Assembly: GCA_009869945.1 (NCBI GenBank)
Contig: WIXG01000168.1
Span: 102,837 to 166,836 of the forward strand
Length of the DNA stretch: 64,000 nt
Direction: 5' to 3'
DNA from: Mesaphorura yosii
Lineage: Eukaryota; Arthropoda; Collembola; Poduromorpha; Tullbergiidae
Under the pieces are notes generated by a model. It ran no database searches and was not told where the DNA came from. It was given only the letters and a program-made list of their open reading frames with translations. A program made the translations under genes and the position numbers. Below, piece by piece: positions 24,451 to 37,846 of this stretch. Within the stretch, counting starts at the first letter, position 1. Each line of letters opens with the position of its first letter.

Positions 24451-27400
24451 TTTTACTTGTTACACTGAAGTACCAATAGTCAACTCAACAATTGAATTCG
24501 CGTGGACGTTAATTCCATGCATGTCTACGCAAGGACGACTCACTCGACACGAAATTAAGTAATACAAATAAAGTTGTGCCATTGCCATTATCACAGCCAC
24601 AACACTGACGCGGCAAGGTACCAAATTATTCGCAACGTTAATTCACTACAAGGAAACCAAGCACGAAACGAATGAATGAACTTAACCAAAAGAAGCTACA
24701 ACTAAAAGATGGACGGACTTTGTCGTTGTCGTAACCTTTACATCTTTTAGTTTAGTTGGACTCCTCGACTAGAAAATAGTCAAGTTGGCGAGGAAGTGAA
24801 AGACCGACCTTCTCAAGGCAAATGTTGAGCGTAAACTGAACGAAGGGATGTAAAATTTTCTTCCCTTCGACTCTGCGGCGGAAACTGGAAGGGCCGGAGT
24901 ACAAACACGGCCCGGCAACAGCCCACGGAGCAGGAAAGCAGCGGAGATGTTGCTGCATTGCTGCTACGGGATGCTGCGAGAGATAAAAAAGAGGCGGATG
25001 AAAGCGAGTGAAAGTGGACCAATCAGCACCGCGTAGACTTTCTGGCGCCGGTGAAAGTACATTTTACAGAAATGAAGTGAAAGTGTAATATAAAGTGATT
25101 TGGTATTTATACGCGATGCAGACAATGAAAGCGAAGACTCTCGTATGCGGGCATTGCATAGAAAGCCGCTGAGCCGATGCCGACTGGCTGGCGCCAGGAA
25201 ATGTCTACTTTTTCTTTAGCCGTCAGACGAAAACTTTTGACAAATTTTTCTCTAAATCTTTTCCCATCTATTTTCCCGTACGCTGCTGTGCTCGTCGACT
25301 TTCACCAACCACCGAAGAAGAAACTCCCCATCTCCATTATCCGTCTGCGATCTGGGAGATGAGCGTATCAAGCAAAGTTTTTGCTACTTTACTCCGACTT
25401 GGCTGATAACAAAAGTACTCGGACGCTCTGGATACAATGTTTGAAAGTGCTTAGCCAAGTCCATTTACTGATTTCTTCACTCGCATCAGTATCAGCGCTT
25501 AAAATCTACCCTTTTCTTTTTCGTTATGCAGCAATCTCGATCCTGACATTTCCATTTCCCTGAATAGCCACAATTTAGATTGGTAAATGCCTTCTATTAA
25601 AGAATTAAATAAAATATGCTTGATTGGAATCAGAATCCGAACGACACGGTGGATTGTGCTTAATTGCTAATACGCCTCGCATGCGAGGACGCGGGGTCAA
25701 ATACGCGTGAGCACGCGCTGGCAAAGACAAATAGGCAGAGATTTAGATTTGCTAATGGATCAGGACGAAGGCTGTAAATTCGTTAACGCTTTCGGTCGTG
25801 CCCTGCCCACCCAAACCGCATTACATCACTACAAACGATGCGGTACAATGTGACCTGCCTGATTTATATCATGGGTCCCGGAAAGCAGTGCAGTGTAGTG
25901 TAGTACAGTACATGAGTTATAGTTGCGAGTAATGTAATGAATGAACCGGGCACGAGCATACATCATCGCTTTGTAACAAATTTACTTCTTCGCAGTGGAA
26001 ATGGCTCGTATCGCTTGTACTCTTTTCTTTCAGGATATGTGCAATTGGACTCATCTTCCAGCTTCCATTTCCCTATTCCGGGACGAGTTCTCATCTCGCA
26101 CCCTTCTGTATTCTGCTGCGTCTACATTTCTTGCAAGAATTACAAGCTACTACTACGAAGTGCGAGTACAAGCAGCAGTAGCGACGAGCGACTTATTCGC
26201 AACGCATCGTATCACATGTCTGGTTGAATCCATAAATTATGTTTTTATTCTTTTGAGAACAACAACTGAATAGATCTCAATCTCTCCACTCACTCGCCAT
26301 GCACTCGCTCCAGGATGCTACTGCTCTTTTTGCCTTGCACTCCCTTTGACCTGCTCTTTCTCTTTCACTCGTCAGTCTCGTGTGTGTAAATGTGTAATGG
26401 AAAGTCAACGAGGAGAAAGAGGGTGAGTCAAAACATGCACACGAGTTGATTTGTTACAAAAGACAGGACATTGGAACTCCGACCACGCAAGCAATGCATT
26501 ACGCATTGCCATTGCGGAAGAAAGAATTTCATCAGTCATCATGACTCTCCTCTCGTTCGTTATCATCGGCTTAGCTTAGCATCTTCAGTTCACAAATTCA
26601 CAAGCCAACCCGCTTGCTTGCAATTTGGAATGCAAGACAAAAATCAATGCTTTGCTTTGTGGTGCGAATTCCAAAGCTCCTGGCAGTAAATTAATTTATT
26701 TACTAATAACTCGTAAACAACACTTCAGCATCCGAAGCCTGATTCATTTGTCAATTCAGCTAATATTCTAATTTATGCCTCTTCAAAGCTACACGAAGAT
26801 GTAGTGCATGAAATTCTTTGACGTTGACATCAAAACAAGGCAGCGAATTTTGATTTGTATCCTCGTCCTGCAAGCTTTGCTTTTGCGTCAAAGCACGGGC
26901 GACAAACCGCGTCATGCGTCGCAATCTTAACAACCAACCCCTGGATATGTACACTTTCCAGCAAAATGGATCATAAATCTTTTATAATCTGTCGCATTCA
27001 TCTCTCACATCAAAATAAGAGTTTATTTCGATGTATTCTTTACAAGGCCGACCGACGAAACACTTGATTTCAGTTCATGTCATGCAGAGGACGTGGGATC
27101 CAAGGAAGATAAGCACCCAAACTATGAAAAGTTGCAGTTTTATCATAATTTGAAAGAAAACGAATATTTCGATTTCGGTATTGCTTCGTGTATGTTTGTG
27201 ATTTCAGATATCCGACAAAAAAGGCATCCGACTTTGTAATTGTAATAACGCATATCCATTTCCATTTTTTCTGCGTCTCGTCTCATCTCATCCCCAAACC
27301 CAAAAGGCAAGCCATGCATAGGTTAACTCCCGAGACTTGATTGTGCCGCCGTGCCTGAGCGTCTGCATGCTTCGTTAAATCATACTTTAAATCTAGCTAC

Positions 27401-28106
27401 TGCTGCATGCTACTGAAGGCCGGCTGTTTCTCCCTGTGCTCGCCGCGTAGCGTCTCTTTTGTATTATTAATGGAACACAATTCACAGGCACTTTACAACA
27501 CTGAATTGCCACGCATTGTCATATTCCTTATAAGGAAGGCAGAAAAATGAAGCCAGAATAAGCAAAACAGAGCCAGGCGCTGGTACAATTTCATTAAGTA
27601 CACATCCGAGAGCAAGACACAAATCTCTCTCGAAAAATGTTATTCTTATTCTTTCCCTTTTCCGCTGCCTGCCTGCGTGAAACATCCATTTTCGTATCAA
27701 TTCATGATTCAGACGCGTAATAAAAACAACACAACCATTTAACACCAATTCCAAGCAAATAGTAAAGTAATTCCATTTCCCATTGCGACTGCGAGATTAT
27801 GGCAGTGACTATGAATTTGATGGGTTCATTTTTATTATCCTTTATCATGCATCTCTCCCTTGCCTTGCCTTGACTCTCCTCCGCTTCGTTTCGAGTCTAT
27901 CCTTTGAATGGCTACTGTCCAATTCATATTTTGAAGTTTATGCTTTTATGACCACTTTTTATTAGTGCAGTCTAGTCTGCAGCGTAAAATGCCACTTCTT
28001 TCCAACCATTTCTCGCTTTGACTCCGTTCTCGATTCAAATCTGGCTTTTGTATTCTTCCTAACTCAACTTTCAGATGGAAAAGGCTGCTAATTGTTAAAT
28101 AATCAA

Positions 28107-28238
28107 ATACCGTATTTTTCGATTTAGAACGGCAGTCGTTGTATTGTTTCATTGCCCCGAATTTGACTGGGTCTTGGCAAAATAGAACGGGATGCCGTTG
28201 TAATTCGACGTGCGGTTCTAAATCGAAAAATACGGTAT
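28107..28238. mobile_element. MITE-like element with 24-bp perfect terminal inverted repeats
   Basis: The left end (28107-28130) and the right end (28215-28238) are perfect reverse complements over 24 bp. Each reads from the outside ATACCGTATTTTTCGATTTA and then GAAC. The total length is about 132 bp. The TIRs begin with TA, consistent with a TA target duplication as used by Tc1/mariner/pogo elements. The 84-bp interior has no coding capacity, so it would depend on a transposase encoded elsewhere. The family name is not determined. Confidence 0.75.
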
Positions 28239-30591
28239 ACGCGTACAGGGACCAACTAACCATGAAGCGTCTGCATTTAGTACCGCTCTAAAGCTTGCAA
28301 GGCACTTGCATTAAATTAAATTAACAGTCTCGCGATAGAAAACTAACTCTAATAAGAAAAACGAGCAGAGCACGTAAAATTTATCGTGATGAAGACGCAG
28401 AGACTTGCAAAAGCTCGTACTGAAAGTATTTGCTTTGCTCTTTACTGCAACTGCATTCTTGTCGAAGAAAAAATGAATTATTCCAAACGAGTTGATTTCC
28501 ATTGCTATCATGTGCAACTTTCCCCTTGCTTTTCTTCCACTTGATTCCCTCAACGAGTTTCGACTCGTGCCTACTTTGTTTAGTGCAGTGCACTACACAA
28601 ACCCATAAAATGAAAGCCTCATTTACCACGACCCACGAGTGAAGAATGGAATGAGTGCTCATCATAATTCATAGGAGGACGAGGCGAAAAAATAAAGCAC
28701 TTTTTCATTAGAGCATCTCTCATTTGTCCCGACTTAGCCTGAAAGCCATTTTATTTACATCAGTGCTTCTTGAGAGTAATTCTTAATTACTTCAGTCCGT
28801 GTTTCATCGGTGGCTCTGTCGAAAATAAATTCATAAAACTGCACGAGACTTCGTAATTCGTTTAAAATTGAACCATGTTCGTGTGAGATGTATGAGAATG
28901 GCTTTGGCTTTGGCGAAGGAACGGACCAGACCAATTACAGTAAAAGCTTGTGAATGTGAACGAAAGCGCAATCCAATGCATGCGAGGGTGAGTCTGTTCA
29001 AGGCGACGGATATCTTTTCATTACTGTCACTGGTGTATTTGCTTGGCTCGACGCTTAATGTAACTAAGTTACAAGTTTTAATTGTTTGAAAACTTTTGGA
29101 CAGACAAATTATATGATCGGACCTCGGATCGGTAGGCAGGCCGAATGAGAGCCTAGTATGAATATGAATCTCGACATGGATAATTGGCCGCCGACGAGAC
29201 AGACAGACGCTGACACTGGCCGCACAAGCCTTCACTCACTCAGATCGTTTCTCGCTCCATACCATTTTGATTTCCGATGCAATGCAATGCTGCTCTCAAC
29301 GAGCCCAAATTGTGGCATTGGGCATTACGAAAGAAGACCGACCATCGACCAATTTAGGTAATGAAAGACTGCTCGCACCATGCACAAACTCAAGCCCAAG
29401 ACAAGAGTGTCCGGTTCAATCAACCTAAAGAGGTTTATAATAGAATTACTGATTGCATGCTTTCGGTCTCCAATTCTCTAATCTTTTTGATTTGTGATAT
29501 GCAGAATGAATCGCTTTCATTACCAGTCTCATCGCATTTCACCCTCTCATCTCGCGAGTAGTAATCTAATCGAATCTTTGAATCGCCGCCTTCACTGTCA
29601 ACAAATGCGAGCCGTACGTGTTCGAAATCAATGAACGCTTCGTCTGAAAGGCAAACACACATTCAAATATTTTGAAGTGCTAAATACACAGCTCGCCTGG
29701 CCTTTCATTTTCATCTGCACCTGTGACTTGTCAATTAGTCAGGCCAAGAATTCATTGAAGCAATTTATGTTTAACAAGGTATAATTAACGGTTATAATTA
29801 AGTTACATTATAGTACAACGATTAATGCCAGAAGCCAATACTTATTCAAATCACTCAACCATCAATTAGTACGTGGCACACACGACGCATGACAGGATGT
29901 GTAATTACCCTTTTGACCTTCATCTACTTAACACCACTTTAGAGGTGTCGGCCTTATCACCTTATCAGTCGACCTCCTGGATTATTTGCACTGCTGTGTT
30001 TGTAGTATTTCCTTATCGGGTACATAGTACATGGGTTTGGGGTTAAAAGTGCTGCCATCGCCATGGATCAAATTACTTCAGCGTCAAACTACGAGTTGGT
30101 GGCGAAAATCTGCTCTCAAAAGCTGTAAATGCGTGTAGTGTGCTGCGTGAAGCTCATCTTCACTAACCATCTCGTCATGTGCGCTCGATAATTCTTAGTC
30201 CCGTGCCCGTGAATGAGTAGGATGTATCTTTTCACAATATTTTATAAATCTTCTGACGTTTATGACTCAAGAAGACGCAAGATTGCCATAAACCTCATAA
30301 TATTGCAAAGCATTACTCCCACAATCTTATTTGTACCGCATCATCATTAAAGCAGAAAAGCCATTGCACTCTTGAGCCGGAGTTCGGGCCCTGAGTCAAT
30401 CCGCAATTTGCAAGTATAATCTTTAATCAAGTCCTCGCGTAATTGTAATATGTCAACGGGCTTGGCTTGGTTGATTCTTGATTGGTGAATGATTCAAATA
30501 ACGAAATGAGTAATCTGATTTGCATTCATGAGTACCTCACATTACGGGCCATTGTGCGCTGGAATGGGAGCGGGAGCATAATTTCAGATGC

Positions 30592-30620
30592 ATTTGCGTG
30601 CACAGAAGCTGCACGCAAAT
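30592..30620. repeat. Perfect 11-bp inverted repeat with 7-bp spacer
   Basis: ATTTGCGTGCA at 30592-30602 is mirrored by TGCACGCAAAT at 30610-30620. It could form a hairpin or be a dimeric transcription factor site. Nothing else around it suggests an RNA gene. Confidence 0.5.
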
Positions 30621-33600
30621 CAGCTCACCATTCACGGATTCAAGTTTTTACCACACACGTTCACGCACAAGTTGCAAGCAAACTGGGAGCTCTGCGCTGC
30701 GTGTGTCAAGAGTGAAAGGTTACATGCATGACTGCATTTTCCAATTAATTACACATCATCATCCAGTTGAGTGTTGAGTGAAGAATGAATGGTTGTTGGA
30801 TTCTACAAACAATACTGAGGAAGAATGGAGTCAAGTATACGTCGAAGAGGCGAGGACAGACACGACTCGTGCGTCGGCCTGCCCTCGAGTCGAGTGTGAG
30901 TTCCCAGTTCACGAGTTCATGACAGGATATACAACATAAACTATAAACAGTACGAGTTGCGAGTGCATTATCATTATGAATGCGTTCTTGTTCTATTATT
31001 TAGAGAAGACGATGTGAGGCGATGAAGGTTATCTTTATTTATGCTGCTGCATTGACTTCTCCCCTTTCTTTGGCCTGGCCTGTCTCATAATTTTGAAAAT
31101 TTACTTTGCATTTACACCCACTACACGCGCGTTCGCTTCGTTTTCGTCTCGTTGGGCTGCACCTCGAGAGCTCGAGTTTTGCCAGGCCATAATGAGTACC
31201 AAAGCATGCGTAATTATACACATTAAATGCATTTACGGCTTATCGGATAATTCATCCACAAATTATGCTTAATTCTCCACGAGTCAGCCCCGTTGGCATT
31301 CCTGATATGGATTCGCCCAGATAAACTGCAGCAGCAGCTGCACGGGTACAGGCAATCGGGAAATGAGTAGAATTTCGTACATGACAGAACCGTCAACAAT
31401 GCAACGTGATGCTACCATCATGCGTGCGATTTCTTAAGGAATAGGCACAAGCACTCGTTTGCGTCGTCATCAATATTTTAGCCAAACCATAAAATGCGAC
31501 AAAAACAACAACAATATTTTCCTGCCTCACACTCGTAACCTCTTCAATCTTCATCTTTCACGTAATTTGAGCCTTAAACTCATTTGCATTTACACTTTAA
31601 CCCTTCATCATCTATTTTTATATTCTTCCATCTTCCGGAATATGGAATATTGGCTACGCTGGCGCTTGCTTTTACAGCATCCATCCCGCTACGGGCAATC
31701 CTTAATTTGGGTTCATGCACTCTGTTTTGGCTCTGCTGTTACGTGTGCTATGCATATAAATTGAAACGTTGCTCGCAAGCACTGCTCTTGTTCCGGTATG
31801 ATGCCGTACTACATTGTATATCGCATGTTGTCCACGCACTGTCTGCCGCCTACAAGCCAGAATTCAGATCTCGTCTTTCAAGAAGTTGTCGACTATCGCG
31901 TTCGAGTTCGACAGAACTCGATTCCCTGCCTTTGCTTTTGCGTTTGGTTGTGGAGGCGGATGAGGTTTTGGTTAGCGTGCTTGTAAAAACAAGGAAAGCA
32001 ACACATTCTGGCACCATCACACTATTTGCATGGAAGGCAGGCAGGAGAGAAGGCATTTATTTATCTAGACCCGTATTTATACGACGCGGAGTGCAGCGTA
32101 CAGCCCGGCTGAATTAATGCAGAGTCAAGTCGACGCTCTTCCGAGACAAGAATGAGAATGCAACCCTGAAACATTAACCGAACGCACAAGAAAGTTAAAG
32201 ACAACATTTCCATACTCCACACAGGAATTTGTGCGTGCTTCTCCAGACGAGACGAAGCACAGGCATCAAATACGCGGGCTGGTGAACTTGTTCAGGAATA
32301 AATATTTAGTTAATGTATGGGTTTACATCTTGCGTACGCGCAGTATTGAATATTAAAACGGTGCATCTCTATTGCATCGGCAAACTCGATAAAATTTACT
32401 AATGCCTGGACTTGATGCATAATGAATTCAGCACTCCAGCGCAGCACGGCACGGAGCGGCACTCAATTTTGTAAACACTTAACTTTGCAGAGACCCAGCT
32501 TCGCTCATTTGTTCATTCAAAGTAAGCCTGTTGCTGATCTACGGAACTTGGAACACGGTACAGTTTTATTTTCTTACAAGCGTCAATTTCATTGAGCACC
32601 GGGCACATCTGGTCAAACTCACACTGCTTGACTTGGCAATCAGGCCCTTCATGGCATGTCGGCTTGGGCTTTGGCATTGCAGTGTCAAACGGCTCAAGAA
32701 CGAAAGCTAAACTCAAGCCATACAAAGCAAAGCCGAAGATGGTTCAAATTACACGTCCAAATCCGCTAAAGGATTATAAATTGAAAATATAAAATCATGC
32801 ACAACTGAGTTCTGAAAATGACTTCATCTCTATGACAATTTGCTATTTAACATTCGTTCATTAAGCGAAGGCTTTCCACAATGTGGCTCTTAGCGTCTTA
32901 ACAATTTTAAGCGGCTGGCTAAGGTCGCGAGTCGCGAATTCGAAATAGTTCACAAGCAATGCCGGCTCAAAGAGCGAAAAAGAATGCCAGCATGCAAAAA
33001 TGCCGACTCGGCTCAATGAGAAACTGAGACAACTCACGCCTTCAGGACGCCAGCTTGGTTCATGTCAGTCGGGCGTCAGATGACTCGAGACAAGCAGTGC
33101 CGAGAATTTAAATGCGATCTCTAAATCTACTTGTAACAGGATCGGCATTTGCTATTTGCTATTGCTATTATTATTGGAGCAATACTTTGTATACAAAACA
33201 TGTTAGAGTGGATTTGTCTCAAGACAGGTCCAAAATGTTCGAGTGCCAAAGCTAAAGCCAAGTCGAATTTGAGTAAAGTGTAATAAAGCGTGAGAGTCTC
33301 ACAGAAAAAAGCAACGGGAAATGAGAGCGAGACAACTTCTTGGCTTTCGATTTCATTAGAGTTGTGGCTGCTTTCTAGGATTTATTAAACCATTAATATT
33401 ACGTGCTGTGACCGTGCTGTGTATCTTTCAAGCACATCTCTTCTCTGCTCGCCTGCTTGGGACTCGATTGGGACTTGGGATTGTATAGTCGATATATTCG
33501 TCTCCATTTTCTTGAAACGTCTTATTTAAATCGCTTGTTTACTATGTTTACGGTATTCTGACTCTACTGAACAGCAAAGCTCGGCAAACCAGGCTCACGG

Positions 33601-36600
33601 TGCACTAAGTCCATTAGTTTGTGCAATGAAACAAAATTTGGGCTGATTTAACGTGCAGTGTGTACGTTAGCCTCACCTCACCCTGCCTTGCCATGTTTCT
33701 AAAAATAAGACCTCGAACCCTGACTGCGAGTGCGAATGAATGACTGATACAGATACAAGATTCGAGTCTTCGAAGCACAAGATGACGATGACTTCCTATC
33801 TCAATCCAAATATTTAGCATTACCATTTTTTCGCCCGCGAGCTGTTGAGATATGAAGCACAAAGCCGGAGTTGAAATCGGTTCCAGTTCCAAGTATTCGC
33901 AGATTTGTAATTATTTTATTCACACTTTGGGGCACTTCACAAATACAAACTGACTGGCTGGGTTGTGTCATGATCGCGTGGCGTAGCGTAGATTGAGACA
34001 TGAAGTGCAATTTATTTTGCAAATTCAAATTATTTGCTTAAACTCGACTCGATTCGAGCAACCGACATTTTGCCGTCGATTTCCTGCCACACTTTTCCTG
34101 TAGAGAGTAGCGAAAACATGGTGCATGAGTCATTAGCCTTCCTCAGGATTAGTGCAGGCTGTCTTGTGCTGCCATGTCATAATTTATCAATGCACGCGTT
34201 TATCGCGTATCCTCCATCCAGTGCAAAATATTTGCGACTCAACTTCAACTCCAACTTTCTAAATAATTCGACTCGATTGACAAAAACACAAAACACTCGA
34301 TTTATTTTTCCTCTTTGTGTCTTGTGTCGCTGCTGCAGTGTGAAATTGATAAAGTTCCTTCTTGAATTTTAATTTTTGTCACACCCTTCCTGAATTCGTG
34401 ACATACTCACATACTCTTTTGTCACTTGGACAGACAGACAGGTCTTTGCTCCTACTTTGATTACACTTTAGATAAGCAGAGAATTTCTTCTCCTTCTTCA
34501 GCCTCTGTGATTCGGATTCCATGCACTGACTTCTGCTTCTGGTGTCACCCGCTCGCTTGCGACGTGCAGTTGCAATTGCAAGTCAATTTGTCAGTTTGTC
34601 AAGCGCCAGGTCAATTCGTCGATAACAAAGAGTCAAGCCCATATTTGTATGTACATAATTGAGAATCGCCATTTTCGGTCCAACTAAATCGCGCTGCACA
34701 ACGCAGACGTTCTGTATCGAATTAATGCGGCAGACGAAGATTTAAATTAGATAATTTGTATCATTAAAATCTCTTTATATCAGTATGACTCGAGTTTTGT
34801 TCTGTTCGAGGCGCGCTAGCACGAAACATAAATTACATCCTCTTCAGCCATTCAGTCCGCTAATGCCAATCTGGGCAGCATTGCATTGGTGGAGTCTCGT
34901 CTCTCCGCATTTTTCATTTCCCAACTTCCCAAAATGAGCACAAGCACACACAGCCAAGCAAACGCATGTGCTCAAGTTGCGTGCATGCCACGGCACGTAT
35001 ATTTCCCGAGACCTCGACTTGACTTGTTGGGTCAGTCAAACAATAAACGCCCTTTTTTCGACTTGGATAAAAAATGATACTTCTTTTACATTCACATCAC
35101 ATTACAGGAACATTACGATCACAACATTATTATTGCCATTAGGATTAACAATTCATAGGTCGTTTGGTTCGCTTAGCTCTTCCTTTAGAAAATGTGCCGG
35201 TTTCTCCTCAGAAAGTCTGAAGTGCGTCTCCGTCTCATATCAACAGCCATCAACCTACGTCCTACATACTTTTTGCAAATACGTGCTTAATGGCTCGGAG
35301 CACCTTTCGTTGGGTCGCCGCTCCTCTCCGACTTGACTTGGGCCTGTCTATATGACATGTACCTCAATATGCGGGCAAAGATGATGATATGATGATCGTA
35401 TTAGGAGACACAATGGGTAATTCTTGTCCTTGCTTTGCGCAGTCATGCCTTGCCATGCCAGCCTGCAGTGTGTAATTGTAATCATCTGTAACGTAGCGTA
35501 GCGTGAGTAGTATTTGTACTTGGCAATAATGCAGCTTGGTTCAGGCTTTGGCTCTGGTGAGAATCGATTCGGGTTAAGGAAACATCAGAAAACCCTGACT
35601 TCCTTAACTCCCTTCCTTTTCCCACTTAGTGGAAACCCAGATTCTGCTTGTTTTAACTCTTATGAGTAGTTTAAGCCAAGATCCGCCGGTGTAAGGCCGA
35701 GTTAAGGAGTATTAATAAACTCATTTAGACACAGGTGCGTAATGCACGGCACGGCGGATGGCATGAATTCAGGATGCTGGCCAAGGAGAAAGAATTTACT
35801 ACCACCACAGTACAGTGCATGCTGTACGCGATGCCCAAATAGGAACTGGGAAACTCTCGTCACACGTAGCTTCAGGGACCAAATAATACAGGATAATAAT
35901 AATACGTTGTACAGGTGTAACATTTTATGCGTTTTACGCTCAAGTACGCGTAGAATAGGCGGATAATGGGCCTCCATTCAAGATTCCAGACCCATTCCAT
36001 CACCGCAAAGCACTGTACTGCCGTGCTGCAGATTACTACTGCGGGTGCCGCGCCGTGTCGTGCAGGTACATGCGGGAATTTTATCTCGGACCACATCAGA
36101 GCTGCACTGCACGAGATGAAGAAGATGAAGTCAGCCACTGCCATGCCATGCCGTACTGGATTAGTCAGAATCATAATGCCAAAGTCACGAGCACGGGCAG
36201 ACAAGACAAACTGGTGGGTTAGCGTTACTAAAATTTAATTAGTTTAATGGCCCGACTTTATCCACAATCCACACAACGAGACACGTAGCACGAGGCTTAA
36301 ATTATGGCTCAAGAGAGAACAGCAGCACACGAGAGCAAAGAGCTTGGTGAAAGCCAATACGTGGTGCGGTTCATATTTACATACTCCAGAGGTTGGATTC
36401 TTGTACCAGAAAGATTGTATCTCCTCTCACACATTTTACAATTATATCTTTTGTCTCTCGTCGTCGTCGTTGTCGTGGCCGTTTCTTGTTCCTCGCCTTC
36501 TTTCAAGCACCAAGCAGTTATTTGTAATTGTATACATTGGCAAATTGTCAGGATTTATGATTTTCTGAACCAAATGAATAGCTTGCATGCTGAGCTCGCT

Positions 36601-37801
36601 GAAACCGGTAGCGACGTGAAGAGTAAGTTTATCCATGCGTGGATCTTTCACTCGCATCGCACTGACAAACTTCATTAGATTCGTATTGTACGAAGCTGTC
36701 GTGTATCGCGGCTTGAATAATAATGGTGCGTTTGGCGTCAACTTTATGACACGAGACGAACTCGGCTGAACCCAAATCCCGCATGAAGAAGCAAGAACCT
36801 TCCTTAGCCTATATTTACTCGCGTCGCGCTGTTTATGCGAAGCTGAGCTTGCGACTTTCCTAATCAGGGATTTGCATACAACACGCAAAGTTTTATGGCG
36901 AAAGTGTCATTTATATTTATGGACGACAGCGACAGCAACGCGAAGCGCGCAAGAAAAATTCATTTTGCATTGCTCCAATAAATTTCGTACTGACGACTGC
37001 CAAATCAAAGCCTAATTTCTTCTGACATCTGGCTACATCCTGGATAATAATCGCAACTTGTACGGGATTCGGGCTGGGCGAGTTCAGCCAAGAGAAATAA
37101 GAAGATACAACAGGGCAAGCAAGCAAGCAACATCTTTATGACATTAAAAGTTTAGGTCGAGCACACGAGCAAAATCCTCCAACGCCTTATTTAGTCTGCT
37201 CCACAGCAAAATCCTACGCACTGGGATGGTGCATAGACGGAGGAGAGAGAAAGAGCAAAACCTTTCAATCGATTAAATGATAATGACTCCTTCTGACAAG
37301 TTGAGCATTGTTTTAAGCTTCCTTCCTCGACAAGTAGAACACGGCACAACGCACAACGCATAATCGACTATCTCCGCCGTTGTGGTTCACGTTCACCTAT
37401 CTTATCTTTCCTTTTAGTGCCGGAAAGTGTTCGAACGCGGGTTGAGCTGCATTGCACCGAACCGGTGTAACGAGCAATGACTGTGACGCAGCGCAGGCAA
37501 GCCGCTGTAAATTAAATGACTTTGTGGTGGACAAGCAATTGAAACAATTAAGGCTATTACGCGATGGCTATGGTGACATCGAGAGCAGAATCCCAACTAA
37601 GTCGTGCCCACGTGTAGGAGTTAATTAATAATGCTAATGCATTAACTAACCTTGATTCCAATTCAATTCTGCTGCTACAAATTAAAGATTCGGCCGCGCC
37701 ACACCACGCCGGTAACTTCTTGCTGAATGTGCACAAGCATAGATTGGTTTAACAAAGTTTTTTCACCTCTTAATGGTTCATGAAAGTAAAGTTTTGATGA
37801 A

Positions 37802-37846
37802 GGAGAATTTCTCCGATGGAGGATGTAAGACAGTGAGTCTTACATC
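37802..37846. repeat. Two adjacent hairpins
   Basis: GGAGAATTTCTCC (37802-37814) is a palindrome around a single base. Just downstream GATGTAAGAC (37822-37831) pairs perfectly with GTCTTACATC (37837-37846) across a five-base loop. They lie in the gene-free region. Confidence 0.5.

Noticed and set aside
31584-32117. 177-codon plus-strand frame in the gene-free block
   Set aside because: Irregular composition, no domain, no splice signals in phase, and overlapping open frames in other registers.
36442-36888. 148-codon minus-strand frame
   Set aside because: No similarity, mixed hydrophobic and basic runs typical of random translation, no upstream promoter or exon partners.
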